Source: Nocardia pseudovaccinii NBRC 100343 (GTDB taxonomy: Bacteria; Actinomycetota; Actinomycetes; Mycobacteriales; Mycobacteriaceae). From it: a stretch of DNA of 51,110 nucleotides. The notes beneath the pieces are model-generated. The model did no database searches. It worked only from the letters and a program-made list of their open reading frames with translations, and had not been told where the DNA came from. The position numbers and the translations under genes are program-made. This document shows positions 1 through 7,935 of this stretch, one piece after another. The stretch is from positions 1 to 51,110 of the forward strand of contig NZ_BDBY01000029.1 of assembly GCF_001613225.1 (NCBI RefSeq). Reading direction: 5' to 3'. The number at the start of each line of letters is the position of its first letter. The stretch's first letter is position 1.

Positions 1-1285
1 GGCCGTATTCGGACTCCAGCAGGTACGCGATCCCGCCCTTGCCGGACTGGGAATTCACCCGGATGACCGCGTCATAGCTGCGCCCGATATCGGCCGGATC
101 GATCGGCAGATACGGGACATGCCAATCGAGTTCGCGTTCGTCGATTCCGGTCGCGGCCGCTCGTTCGCGATGTTCGGCCATCCCCTTCTTGATCGCGTCC
201 TGATGTGTGCCGGAGAACGCGGTGTGCACGAGATCGCCTACATACGGATGCCTTTCGTGGACCGGTATGCGCGTGCAGTATTCGACGGTCCTGCGGATCT
301 CGTCGATATCGGAGAAGTCGATCATCGGATCGATGCCCTGCGCATGCAGGTTCAGCGCCAGGGTCGCGATGTCGACATTGCCGGTGCGTTCGCCATTGCC
401 GAAGACGCAGCCCTCCACGCGTTGCGCTCCGGCGAGTACTGCCAGTTCCGCGCATGCGATACCGGTACCCCGGTCATTGTGCGGGTGCACGGACAGGATG
501 ACGCTGTCGCGGCGGGCCAGGTTCTTGTGCATGTATTCGATCTGGTCCGCGTACACATTCGGTGTCGCGACCTCCACCGTGGCAGGCAGATTCAGGATCA
601 CCGGCCGCTGCGTGGTGGCGTCCCACAGGGTCGTCATGCGGTCGCAGATATCGAGTACGAAATCCGGTTCGGTCAGGTTGAACACCTCGGGCGAGAATTC
701 GAACCGCACATTCGGCAGCTCACCGGCGAATTCGAGGACGTCGCGGCCACCTGCCATGATCAGCTCGCGCAGTTCGTGCGTGTCCTTGCCCAGCACCACA
801 TTTCGCCATACCGGAGCGGTCGCGGTGTACATGTGGACGACGACCTCGTTACGGATGCCGCGCACCGATTCCACCGTGCGTTCGATGAGATCGCGGCGGG
901 CCGGGGTGAATACCACGATCGTGACGTCCTCCGGCGCAATCTCTGTCCGCGCGATCATCCGGACGAAATCGAAATCGGTCTGCGATGCGGACGGGTAGCC
1001 GACCTCGATCTCCTTGTAGCCCATGGCAACCAGCAGTTCGAAGAACCGCTGCTTGCGCACGGGATCCATGGGTTCGGCCAGCGCCTGGTTGCCATCGCGC
1101 AGATCGACCGGCACCCACAGCGGCGCGTGGGTGAGCCGGGCATTCGGCCAACTGCGTTCGGCGAGTGGTACTTCCACGCGATCGTAGACACTGCGATAGC
1201 GATGCGACGGCATCTGTGAATGCCGCTGCCTGTTCCACGCCGAGACGGCACCGGCGGGCGTGGCAATGGTGGGGAACATGGTCAT
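1..1285 (-). CDS. leuA: 2-isopropylmalate synthase, 5' part (cut by left window edge)
   Basis: Condenses acetyl-CoA with 2-oxoisovalerate, the first committed step of leucine synthesis, in the cytosol. Read on the minus strand, about 428 codons are present. They carry the DRE-TIM-barrel metal/substrate motif DLRDGNQAL (about residues 62-70), then [21 protein letters not shown] and, near the window edge, [12 protein letters not shown], typical of the long actinobacterial LeuA. Family members are about 560-600 residues, so the LeuA regulatory domain should lie to the left. The start chosen is ATG at 1285, with AGGA about 10 nt upstream; a second ATG lies at 1279. It is divergent from a GntR regulator. 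A leader peptide and alternative hairpins upstream suggest attenuation by leucyl-tRNA supply. Confidence 0.95.
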   Translation of the reverse strand, partial: MTMFPTIATPAGAVSAWNRQRHSQMPSHRYRSVYDRVEVPLAERSWPNARLTHAPLWVPVDLRDGNQALAEPMDPVRKQRFFELLVAMGYKEIEVGYPSASQTDFDFVRMIARTEIAPEDVTIVVFTPARRDLIERTVESVRGIRNEVVVHMYTATAPVWRNVVLGKDTHELRELIMAGGRDVLEFAGELPNVRFEFSPEVFNLTEPDFVLDICDRMTTLWDATTQRPVILNLPATVEVATPNVYADQIEYMHKNLARRDSVILSVHPHNDRGTGIACAELAVLAGAQRVEGCVFGNGERTGNVDIATLALNLHAQGIDPMIDFSDIDEIRRTVEYCTRIPVHERHPYVGDLVHTAFSGTHQDAIKKGMAEHRERAAATGIDERELDWHVPYLPIDPADIGRSYDAVIRVNSQSGKGGIAYLLESEYG

Positions 1286-1327
1286 GATTGCTGCTTCCTG
1301 GCCTGCGCGGCCGTCACAGAGAACGGT

Positions 1328-1382
1328 GACCGGCCACGACGAAGCCCCACGGCGGGCGGCCGGTCGTCAGGCCCCGCCGTGG
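1328..1382 (-). promoter_or_regulatory. leuA attenuator: two mutually exclusive hairpins
   Basis: Two perfect inverted repeats interleave. CCCGCCGTGG at 1373-1382, inside the leader ORF, pairs with CCACGGCGGG at 1347-1356. GACCGGCC at 1328-1335 pairs with GGCCGGTC at 1358-1365. The arms alternate, so only one stem can form at a time, the classic attenuator logic: ribosome stalling at the Leu codons would mask the first stem. The distal hairpin has no long T-run, so it could act by termination or by hiding the leuA ribosome binding site. Confidence 0.7.
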
Positions 1383-1408
1383 CGGCTAAGCAGAAGCATG
1401 GTGCGCAT
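1367..1408 (-). CDS. leuA leader peptide
   Basis: A 13-residue reading frame, MRTMLLLSRHGGA, ends in TGA at 1367-1369 about 80 nt upstream of leuA on the same strand. It holds three consecutive leucine codons (CTT CTG CTT), as in leucine attenuator peptides of actinobacteria. Its stop sits just before overlapping hairpins. The function is inferred from this arrangement. A TATAGT-like -10 lies immediately upstream of the start, so the leader may be nearly leaderless. Confidence 0.8.
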   Translation of the reverse strand: MRTMLLLSRHGGA

Positions 1409-1454
1409 GATTGCTAGACTATACACAACTCCTCAGACAAGTAGAGAGGTTCGG

Positions 1455-2126
1455 ATGATCTCGCAGGTGCGGCGGCATCCCCTCGCGGCGCAGGCGGCAG
1501 AACTGCTGCTCACCCGCATCCGCAACGGGGAATGGCCGCTGGGACATCGCCTTCCGGGTGAAACGACCCTGGCCGCGCAGCTCGGCGTCGGCCGCTCCAC
1601 AGTGCGCGAGGCGATCCGCGAATTGGCGGGTAAGGGCGTGCTCGACAGCCGTCAGGGCGCGGGTGTCTTCGTGACCGCGCTGGATGTCACCGAGGACTGG
1701 GATGTGGTGCTGCGCCGCGCCACCATCGCCGCGGTCATCGAGGCCCGCATCGCGATCGAGGCCGAGGCCGCCGCTCTGGCCGCACAGCGCCGCACCCCGG
1801 CCGACCTGCGCGCGATCCGCCGCGCGCTGGCCGCGCGGGAGGCGCACGGCGAACCGATCGCCGACCATGTCGATGCCGATATGGCATTCCACCGCACAGT
1901 CATCGTCGCCGCCCACAACGACGTGCTCACCCAGCTCTTCGACAGCTTCCTGCCCCGGCTACGGGTGGCCATGATCGATATGCTCGAGATCCGCCCGGTC
2001 CTTTCCGAGCCCGCCGACCACGACGCGCATATTCGGCTCACGGATGCGATCGCACATCGAAATCCCAGTGCCGCAGCGGAATTCAGCCGAATGCATCTGA
2101 CCGCTCTGAAAGACGCGTTCACGTGA
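1455..2126 (+). CDS. GntR-family (FadR/FCD-type) transcriptional regulator
   Basis: A 223-residue DNA-binding repressor or activator. The N-terminal winged helix-turn-helix (residues about 5-70) contains PGETTLAAQLGVGRSTVREA and QGAGVFV, typical of GntR. The C-terminal all-helical FCD domain keeps spaced Asp/His residues (DADMAFH, HDAHIRL) that bind metal or a carboxylate ligand in this family. The start at 1455 is set by AGAGAGG at 1443-1449; the frame is open further upstream but that part overlaps the leuA leader on the other strand. It is divergent from leuA, and its stop overlaps possible starts of the following ABC ATPase, so the two are probably co-transcribed. The ligand is unknown. 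Confidence 0.9.
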   Translation: MISQVRRHPLAAQAAELLLTRIRNGEWPLGHRLPGETTLAAQLGVGRSTVREAIRELAGKGVLDSRQGAGVFVTALDVTEDWDVVLRRATIAAVIEARIAIEAEAAALAAQRRTPADLRAIRRALAAREAHGEPIADHVDADMAFHRTVIVAAHNDVLTQLFDSFLPRLRVAMIDMLEIRPVLSEPADHDAHIRLTDAIAHRNPSAAAEFSRMHLTALKDAFT

Positions 2127-2146
2127 TGACCGAATGGAGATCTTCC

Positions 2147-2950
2147 GTGTCCGAAACCCCGGTGCTGCAACTGAGCGAGGTCACCTTCCGCCGCGAAGGC
2201 AAACAGATCATCGATGGCATCTCGCTGACCGTCCACGCGGGCGAACACTGGGCGCTGCTCGGACCCAACGGCGCGGGCAAGAGCACCCTGCTCGGCTTCT
2301 GCGCCGCGGTCACCTTCCCGACCTCGGGCACCGTCGATATCCTCGGCCAGCGAATGGGCCGGGTCGATCTGGCCCCACTGCGCCACTCGATCGGGCATGT
2401 GAATCCGCGCCATCCACTGCGTTATCCGCTGACCGTCCGCGAGGTCGTGCTCACCGGCATCACCGCCACCATCGACACCCCGATGCGCTGGACGCCTACA
2501 CCGGAAGATCTGCGCCGGGCGGACGCCATGATCGACACCGTCGGCCTCGAGGGCAAGGCCGAGGAGATCTGGCCGACGCTGTCGCAGGGCGAACGTGGCC
2601 GCACCCTGATCGCACGTGCCCTCATCGCCGAGCCGCGCCTGCTGCTGTTCGACGAGCCCTCGACCGGACTCGATGTGGCGGCCCGCGAACAACTGCTCGA
2701 AACCATCGACGCACTCGGCGAAACCCATCCCGAGGTCGCCTCGATCTTGGTCACCCATCATCTGGAGGAGCTGCCGAGCACCACGACCCACGCGCTGCTC
2801 ATCGCCGACGGCCAGACCGTTGCCGCTGGTCCCGCCGCCGAAACGGTCACGACGGATACCGTGAGCGCGGCCTTCGACCATCCGGTGGCGGTCCGCTACG
2901 ACGACGGCCGCTGGACCGCGCGGGCCGCCGTGCGCGCATGGCCCGCGTAA
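2147..2950 (+). CDS. ABC transporter ATP-binding protein (stand-alone)
   Basis: ATP-hydrolysing subunit of an ABC system, about 267 residues. It has Walker A GPNGAGKST, signature LSQGERGRT, Walker B LLLFDEPSTGLD and the switch His in LVTHHLEE. Start choice is uncertain: GTG at 2147 has GGAG 7-8 nt upstream and is preferred; ATG 2126 or GTG 2123 would overlap the GntR stop and lack a good ribosome binding site. No permease or binding protein is adjacent, so it either serves a distant permease or acts in a non-transport role. Its length and sequence resemble importer-type ATPases of the iron/molybdate kind, but the substrate cannot be told. Confidence 0.88.
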   Translation: MSETPVLQLSEVTFRREGKQIIDGISLTVHAGEHWALLGPNGAGKSTLLGFCAAVTFPTSGTVDILGQRMGRVDLAPLRHSIGHVNPRHPLRYPLTVREVVLTGITATIDTPMRWTPTPEDLRRADAMIDTVGLEGKAEEIWPTLSQGERGRTLIARALIAEPRLLLFDEPSTGLDVAAREQLLETIDALGETHPEVASILVTHHLEELPSTTTHALLIADGQTVAAGPAAETVTTDTVSAAFDHPVAVRYDDGRWTARAAVRAWPA

Positions 2951-2963
2951 CAAATCCGGGTTT

Positions 2964-2980
2964 CCGGAAGAATCTTCCGG
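2964..2980. promoter_or_regulatory. 17-bp inverted repeat upstream of the DGPF/ECF42 pair
   Basis: CCGGAAGA at 2964-2971 and TCTTCCGG at 2973-2980 are perfect complements around one central A. It lies between the ABC ATPase stop and the DGPF gene start. It could be an operator. A short hairpin ending the ABC transcript is the alternative, but there is no T-run. Confidence 0.45.
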
Positions 2981-3061
2981 GAGAATGTCGATTCGAGCCG
3001 ATGCCGTTCGATGCGTTGAGTGAGGGTCGGACAAGCCGATCACCGAACCGAGGATGGCCAG

Positions 3062-3409
3062 ATGCGACACATGATGCTGATCCGAGTCGATCCGACGAAT
3101 GCGCCGGTTCCCGACGAGGCGCTGATCGAGCAGGTCAACAAGGTGATCGAGGAGATGACCAAGGCCGGGGTGCTGTTGGATACCGCCGGTCTGCATTCGA
3201 TCACCGAGGCCACGAAGATCACCCAGACCGGCGGCAAGCAGACCGTGCTCGATGGTCCGTTCACCGAGTCGAAGGAGGTCGTCGGCGGGTACTGCCTGCT
3301 GCAGACGAAGACGAAGCAGGAGGCGGTCGAATGGACCTCGCGCTTCCTGGGCGTGCACGGGCCGGAGTGGGATATCGAGATCGAGATTCGCCAGGTCGTC
3401 GAGGGCTGA
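3062..3409 (+). CDS. YCII-related (DGPF-domain) protein
   Basis: A 115-residue protein of the YciI/DGPF fold, a dimeric alpha+beta ferredoxin-like domain of unclear biochemical role. It shows the namesake motif as LDGPFTESKEVVGGY, and an N-terminal MRHMMLIRVD strand. The start at 3062 has AGGA about 8 nt upstream; an earlier in-frame GTG-type start at 3020 is unlikely. It sits 8 nt before an ECF sigma factor of the ECF42 type; genomic linkage of ECF42 with DGPF proteins is an established pattern, and a functional partnership is presumed. The specific signal is unknown. Confidence 0.9.
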   Translation: MRHMMLIRVDPTNAPVPDEALIEQVNKVIEEMTKAGVLLDTAGLHSITEATKITQTGGKQTVLDGPFTESKEVVGGYCLLQTKTKQEAVEWTSRFLGVHGPEWDIEIEIRQVVEG

Positions 3410-3417
3410 CCCGATAG

Positions 3418-4674
3418 ATGAGCCGGTCGCCCGAGCAGATCCGCGATGCCGTCGAAACCGTGTGGCGAATGGAATGGCCGCGCCTGATAGCCGGGCTGAC
3501 CCGGATCGTCGGCGATATCGACGCCGCCGAAGAACTCGCCCAGGACGCGCTGGTCGCCGCATTGGAGCAGTGGCCGCACGACGGTGTGCCACCGAATCCG
3601 GGCGGCTGGCTCATGCTCACCGCGAAACATCGAGCGATCGATCGGGTGCGCCGCAATCAGAACCTCGCGCGGAAGCTGACGCTGGTCGGTCATGAACTCC
3701 GGACCGGTCCGGAGCCCGAGGCGGCCGAGGACATCGAAGACGATCTGCTGCGCATGATCTTCACGGCCTGTCATCCGGTGCTGTCGCAACCGGCCCGGGT
3801 GGCCTTGACGCTGCGATTGCTCGGCGGATTGACCACCGAGGAGATCGCCCGGGCCTTCGTCGTACCGGAATCGACTGTCGCCCAACGCATTGTGCGAGCC
3901 AAACGCACCATCGCCGCCAGGCGCGTGCCCTACGCTGTGCCGCACGGCGACGAGCTGGCCAGGCGTCTGGATTCGGTACTGGAGGTCGTCTACCTGATCT
4001 TCAACGAAGGCTATTCGGCGACGGCGGGCGATGATTGGATCCGGGTCGAATTGTGCGAGGACGCCCTGCGCTTGGCGCGGATGCTGGCGAATCTGCTGCC
4101 CGACGAACCGGAAACACACGGCCTCGCCGCACTGCTGGAATTGCAGGCATCGCGCTCGGCCGCACGGACGAGTCCCACGAAAACCGTTGTCCTGCTGGCG
4201 GATCAGGAGCGTTCCCGGTGGGATCAGCTGCTGATCCGACGTGGTTTCGCCGCACTCGGCCGCTCCCACGCGACCAGCCGCAATCGTGGGATACGGCCGG
4301 GCCGCTATGCGCTGCAAGCCGCGATCGCCACCCTGCATGCCATGGCGCCGAGCACCGAGGAGACCGACTGGCGGCGCATCGCGGGACTGTATGCCGTTCT
4401 CGCCGAACGCTTTCCGTCACCGATCGTCGAATTGAATCGAGCGGTCGCGGTCAGCATGGTGCACGGCCCCGCCGCGGGTCTCGAACTCGTCGACGCGCTC
4501 GTCGCCACCGGCACATTGGACAACTATCACCTGCTTCCCGCTGTCCGCGGCGACCTGCTCGACCAGCTCGGCCGACCGGACGAAGCGCGCGCCGAATTCG
4601 CCCGCGCGGCCGAGTTGACCGGGAACAATGCTGAACAGGCGCTACTACTGGACCGCATGGCCGGGTGTGAATAG
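3418..4674 (+). CDS. ECF42-type RNA polymerase sigma factor with C-terminal TPR-like extension
   Basis: A 418-residue extracytoplasmic-function sigma factor. Sigma region 2 lies at about residues 15-85 (AAEELAQDALVAALEQW, then the GWLMLTAKHRAIDRVRR helix). Region 4 lies at about 120-175 (ALTLRLLGGLTTEEIARAF, VPESTVAQRIVRAK). It then has a long helical extension of about 230 residues, including FNEGYSA and NRAVAVSMVHGPAAGL, characteristic of the ECF42 group (SigC/DUF6596-like with TPR repeats). No anti-sigma factor is adjacent, matching ECF42 systems, where the extension is thought to control activity. It probably shares a transcript with the DGPF gene, which may also be a target. Confidence 0.92.
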   Translation: MSRSPEQIRDAVETVWRMEWPRLIAGLTRIVGDIDAAEELAQDALVAALEQWPHDGVPPNPGGWLMLTAKHRAIDRVRRNQNLARKLTLVGHELRTGPEPEAAEDIEDDLLRMIFTACHPVLSQPARVALTLRLLGGLTTEEIARAFVVPESTVAQRIVRAKRTIAARRVPYAVPHGDELARRLDSVLEVVYLIFNEGYSATAGDDWIRVELCEDALRLARMLANLLPDEPETHGLAALLELQASRSAARTSPTKTVVLLADQERSRWDQLLIRRGFAALGRSHATSRNRGIRPGRYALQAAIATLHAMAPSTEETDWRRIAGLYAVLAERFPSPIVELNRAVAVSMVHGPAAGLELVDALVATGTLDNYHLLPAVRGDLLDQLGRPDEARAEFARAAELTGNNAEQALLLDRMAGCE

Positions 4675-4736
4675 TCGCGTAGTCGCCTCGAGCCAGCGCT
4701 CACGCGCGGCGGATGGCACCTGCGCCGGGCCCGGGG

Positions 4737-5225
4737 CTATCGGGATACCTCGGCCTCGGCCAGTTCCTTCAGCGTCAACAACTGTTTGCGCATCATGAGC
4801 ACATCGCCGAGTGCCAGCACGCGGGCGACGAACCATGGCGCGCCGCAATGCATTCGGACCGTCAGACGGGTGCCGCGTCCTTCGGGTCGTACCGCGTAGG
4901 TGACGCAGATCTTGCCGGAGGTCAGGGTGATATGGCGGCACAGCACGAAGGAGACGAGGGTGAACGCGGACATGAACCGCTGTCCCACTTCGAGTTCGGT
5001 GAGCGCCGGATCGCGGTGGCGCGGGCTGCGCCTGCCGAAGTTGTCGAGCAGGTCGTAGCTGTACGGCGCGACCCGCAGTTGGCACAGCCAGCCGTACACC
5101 ACACTGGGCGGCGCGTCGATGCTGATGGCCCGATCCGCCTGCACTCCACCGGGTTGCACCTCGTCACAGGGCAGGGGGAGCTCGCATTCGGCTTCGGTGG
5201 CACCCCAGACCAACCCCGGAATCAT
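4737..5225 (-). CDS. SRPBCC-like polyketide-cyclase-type protein
   Basis: A 162-residue protein read from ATG 5225. The pattern ISIDAPPSVVYGWLCQLRVAPYSYD and LEVGQRFMSAF is that of the START/SRPBCC fold, a hydrophobic ligand-binding cup. No signal peptide is visible. Its start overlaps the stop of the upstream gene by ATGA, so the two form a translationally coupled pair. Both are divergent from the TetR regulator at 5612, which likely controls them through the palindrome at 5602. The ligand is unknown; a role in lipid or aromatic compound binding would be typical of the fold but is inference. Confidence 0.75.
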   Translation of the reverse strand: MIPGLVWGATEAECELPLPCDEVQPGGVQADRAISIDAPPSVVYGWLCQLRVAPYSYDLLDNFGRRSPRHRDPALTELEVGQRFMSAFTLVSFVLCRHITLTSGKICVTYAVRPEGRGTRLTVRMHCGAPWFVARVLALGDVLMMRKQLLTLKELAEAEVSR

Positions 5226-5590
5226 GCCGCGGCCGCGATTCGGCGAAGCATATCGCGCACCACGATCTTGTGGCAGCCGGTGCCGATGACCAACGCGCGG
5301 TAGATCTTTCCGTGCAGACCGGGGAATTCGGCCCAGCTCTGCGCTCGGACCAATGTCCGGCTCGGCCCTTGCTCGTCGAGTTCGAAGACCAGCGCATAAC
5401 GCGAGAACCAGTGCCGCCCCCGCAGTGCCAGCCGAGCGGGCTCTTCGGCGGTGTCGAGCACGAACCCGGTCGGCGCCTTCGACGGATCGTTCGGATCCTT
5501 GCAGACAACTTTCAGCAGGGCTTTCCACGCCCGATCGCGATTCGCGTCCACCGATCTGGCATGCTCATCTATGTAGGGCAATCGCTCCAT
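5222..5590 (-). CDS. hypothetical protein, possible SRPBCC-related (DUF2867-like)
   Basis: A 122-residue cytosolic protein starting MERLPYIDEHAR. Alternating strands ending in KIYRALVIGTGCHKIVVRDMLRR resemble the end of SRPBCC/DUF2867-type proteins, but the match is weak. The reading frame is open further upstream, where it would run through the TetR gene on the other strand; the ATG at 5590 is chosen because it clears the operator region. It is coupled (ATGA) to the SRPBCC gene downstream and divergently transcribed from the TetR gene. Confidence 0.7.
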   Translation of the reverse strand: MERLPYIDEHARSVDANRDRAWKALLKVVCKDPNDPSKAPTGFVLDTAEEPARLALRGRHWFSRYALVFELDEQGPSRTLVRAQSWAEFPGLHGKIYRALVIGTGCHKIVVRDMLRRIAAAA

Positions 5591-5601
5591 ATAGAAGGAA
5601 C

Positions 5602-5611
5602 GTACTAGTAC
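5602..5611. promoter_or_regulatory. palindromic operator between TetR gene and SRPBCC pair
   Basis: GTACTAGTAC is a perfect 10-bp palindrome ending immediately before the TetR start codon and 11 nt upstream of the divergent gene. Its position fits an autoregulatory TetR site controlling both directions. Confidence 0.55.
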
Positions 5612-6205
5612 ATGGCGCCTCCCCGCAAGCACGACACCGACGTGATCCTCGACGCAGCGCGCACCCTCGTGCTCACCGACGGTCCCCGCGCCGCCAGCGT
5701 CGCGGCGATCGCGGCGGCCAGTGGCGCACCCGTCGGCACGCTCTATCACCGCTTCGGCAACCGCAACGGTGTGCTGACCGCGGCCTGGCTGCGGGCACTC
5801 GAACGCTTCCAGGACCGGGTCGAGGCCGCCGCCGACGAACCGGACCCGGTCGAGTCCGGTGTCGCGATGGCCGTGGCGAGCATTCACTTCGCTCGCGAAT
5901 TACCAGACGACGCAAAGCTTTTGCTGAACCTGCGCCCCAGCGATCTGCTCGACGGCGGACCGGACGCGGAATTCCGTGCCCGCCTCGACCAGATGAACGC
6001 ACCGCTCATCGACCACCTGCGCCGCATCGCCGCCGCCCGCTTCGGCTGCGACGGCGACCGCGAAATCGACGCCGTCAGCCGCGCCGTCGTCGACCTCCCC
6101 TACGCCGCCCTGCGCCGCCATGCCCAGGCCCCCGCCCTTCCCGCCTGGCTAGAAGCCGACCTCACCGCCGCCGCCCGCGCCCTGCTCGAGTCATATCACC
6201 CCTGA
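5612..6205 (+). CDS. TetR-family transcriptional regulator
   Basis: A 197-residue one-component repressor. The N-terminal helix-turn-helix covers residues about 10-55 (DVILDAARTLVLTDG, then ASVAAIAAASGAPVGTLYHR and FGNRNGVL). The rest is a helical ligand/dimer domain with no recognisable ligand signature. The start codon directly follows a 10-bp palindrome; a purine-rich AGAAGGA lies about 12 nt upstream, rather far for a ribosome binding site. It most likely represses itself and the divergent SRPBCC pair. Confidence 0.9.
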   Translation: MAPPRKHDTDVILDAARTLVLTDGPRAASVAAIAAASGAPVGTLYHRFGNRNGVLTAAWLRALERFQDRVEAAADEPDPVESGVAMAVASIHFARELPDDAKLLLNLRPSDLLDGGPDAEFRARLDQMNAPLIDHLRRIAAARFGCDGDREIDAVSRAVVDLPYAALRRHAQAPALPAWLEADLTAAARALLESYHP

Positions 6206-6325
6206 CCCCGCCCCGGGATCCGCGCATAGGAAGCGGCTTCATGCCGCAGATCTTGACGCCGCGTGATGGGGATGTGCCCATGAACTCGACACCAAGGCGT
6301 TCTGTACGCGGCTGTGGCGATGGGT

Positions 6326-6979
6326 TCATTCCCCGGCGACGATCTCAGGGGTGAGTTTGTCGAGGGTGTCGATCACCTCGGCGGCCAGGGCGAGGGCGTC
6401 CGGGGCGGGTGGATATTCCGGGCGCGGTGCGGCGATAACGCGCATACCCGCGGCATGTGCCGCCCGCAGTCCGTTGCTCGAATCCTCGACGGCAGCGCAT
6501 TCGGTGGACTTGTGCCGCATGAAGGCGGCCGTCGCCACGTACACATCGGGTGCGGGCTTGCCCCGATCGACCTCCTCGGTCGAGAAGGTGACGCCGAAGA
6601 ATTCGATCAGCCCGGTGCGGCCGAGCACCGTGTCGATCAGGCTTCGCGGCGACGAACTGGCCACGGCGAGCGGCCAGTGTTCACTGATGCGCTGCACCGC
6701 CTCGACCGCCCCCGGCAGCAGTGGCACCGATTGCTCGTACTGCCGCGCCATGCGATCGATCACATCGTTGGCCACGGTATCCGGCGGCGCACCGACTCCG
6801 AGTTCACCGCTGAGATAGTCCGACCACTCCCCCGTACTCATCCCCATCAGCCGCTGCTGCGTATCAGGTAGCCAGCGCCCGCCCCGCTCCGCCACATACG
6901 CGCGGCGCACCTGCTCCCACACCGGCTCCGAGTCGATCAGAACGCCGTCCATATCGAAGACAACAGCAGCAATGTGCAT
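6326..6979 (-). CDS. HAD-superfamily phosphatase (phosphoglycolate phosphatase/beta-PGM-like)
   Basis: A 217-residue hydrolase. HAD motif I is FDMDGVLIDSE (nucleophile Asp9 and acid/base Asp11 by this numbering), motif II is VASSSPRSLI, motif III Lys is in EVDRGKPAPDVY, and motif IV is VEDSSNG. The cap between motifs I and II is helical (C1 type), as in phosphoglycolate phosphatase, beta-phosphoglucomutase and 2-deoxyglucose-6-phosphatase. Start ATG 6979 gives the canonical short N-terminus; the longer open frame upstream runs through the thioesterase gene on the opposite strand and is rejected. The exact sugar phosphate is unknown. Confidence 0.92.
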   Translation of the reverse strand: MHIAAVVFDMDGVLIDSEPVWEQVRRAYVAERGGRWLPDTQQRLMGMSTGEWSDYLSGELGVGAPPDTVANDVIDRMARQYEQSVPLLPGAVEAVQRISEHWPLAVASSSPRSLIDTVLGRTGLIEFFGVTFSTEEVDRGKPAPDVYVATAAFMRHKSTECAAVEDSSNGLRAAHAAGMRVIAAPRPEYPPAPDALALAAEVIDTLDKLTPEIVAGE

Positions 6980-7211
6980 ATGAGACAAAGCCTTTCGCCG
7001 GGCAGCACCATTCGGCGACGACCCGATGGCCGACCCATCGACCCGCCCCGCGGTGCGGGGTTTCGGAAGACCTGATGAGGAACGAGTACCCACACTAGGC
7101 GAGCTAACCCTGCCCTCGCATCCCACCACCAATTCGCCGCCCCCATTAGGCGGCTTCGCCCGATTCCAGCGCATCGCGCGGCCCCTCCGAACGAGCATTC
7201 GACCGGCAACC

Positions 7212-7225
7212 GATAACGTGTTCTT
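7212..7225. promoter_or_regulatory. KstR-like AACnnGTT box before the thioesterase gene
   Basis: The sequence GATAACGTGTTCTT lies directly against the ATG at 7226. It shares the 10-mer AACGTGTTCT with the box before cysD (12037-12046) and keeps the AACnnGTT core of the KstR operator TnnAACnnGTTnnA, but lacks both flanking consensus bases. The transcript may be leaderless. Confidence 0.45.
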
Positions 7226-7897
7226 ATGAACGAAGAGCAGGTCGGCAACTCGCTGCCGAGCGAGGAGCACCACGAGGGCGGGTTCCGGCCGATGTCGGAG
7301 CTGATCGCCGCCCAGCTGGACGACCTCGATATTTCGCGCGGTGGCCCGCACTACGGCGCATTCATCGAACAGGTGCGCAGCCTGATGGATCGGGCCCGGC
7401 TGGCATGTCCGACCGATGAGCTCGCGCTGGAGACGATCGGCGTCCTCAAACAGCTCAACGACAAGCTGGACGCCGCGATCGTCGACGAATGGTCCGCCCC
7501 CGCCTGGACCCGGGCCGACCTGCCGTCGCGCGGCAATATCACCCTCCCACCGTTCGTCGTCGACAAGGCGAGCCGGGACGGCGTCGATGCCCGCATCACC
7601 TTCCGCACCTTCCACCTGGGCGGCAATAAGGCCGCCCACGGCGGACAGGTCGCGGTCGCTTTCGACGATCTGCTCGGTATGGCCGCGGCAATGCACGCGG
7701 GCGAGGTGACCCGCACCGCATCCCTGACCGTCGACTACCGCTCCATCACCCCGCTCAACACCGAACTGCGGGTGCACGCCTGGACCGAACGGCAGGAGGG
7801 CCGCAAGGTCTACGTCCGGGCCACCCTGCACGACGGCGAACGCCTCTGCGCCGAGGCACAGGGGCTGTTCATCGTGCTCAGGCCCGGTCAGCAGTAA
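7226..7897 (+). CDS. PaaI-like hotdog-fold thioesterase
   Basis: A 223-residue acyl-CoA thioesterase candidate. The C-terminal hotdog domain (residues about 95-220) has HGGQVAVAFDDLLGMAAAM, where the HGG-Asp pair is the usual catalytic helix region, followed by VDYRSITPLNTELRVHAWTE and VRATLHDGERLCAEAQGLF. The N-terminal 90 residues are a helical extension found in actinobacterial members. It is divergent from the HAD gene and convergent with the sulfotransferase operon across a strong terminator. A KstR-like box abuts the start, so it may share control with the sulfotransferase/PAPS genes; the acyl substrate is unknown. Confidence 0.9.
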   Translation: MNEEQVGNSLPSEEHHEGGFRPMSELIAAQLDDLDISRGGPHYGAFIEQVRSLMDRARLACPTDELALETIGVLKQLNDKLDAAIVDEWSAPAWTRADLPSRGNITLPPFVVDKASRDGVDARITFRTFHLGGNKAAHGGQVAVAFDDLLGMAAAMHAGEVTRTASLTVDYRSITPLNTELRVHAWTERQEGRKVYVRATLHDGERLCAEAQGLFIVLRPGQQ

Positions 7898-7899
7898 TA

Positions 7900-7929
7900 C
7901 CGAGACCAGGTGATCACACCTGGTCTCGG
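7900..7929. terminator. bidirectional terminator hairpin
   Basis: CCGAGACCAGGTG at 7900-7912 pairs perfectly with CACCTGGTCTCGG at 7917-7929 around an ATCA loop, a 13-bp stem. It sits between the convergent thioesterase (ends 7897) and sulfotransferase (ends 7936), so it can end both transcripts. Confidence 0.85.
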
Positions 7930-7935
7930 GCGCGC

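Noticed and set aside
119..1219. Long plus-strand frame of 366 codons opposite leuA
   Set aside because: It is antisense to a clear LeuA sequence and has no recognisable domain; high-GC antisense frames are expected.
1652..3592. 646-codon minus-strand frame across GntR, ABC and DGPF genes
   Set aside because: It crosses several well-supported genes on the other strand and shows only low-complexity Arg/Gly/Asp-rich sequence.
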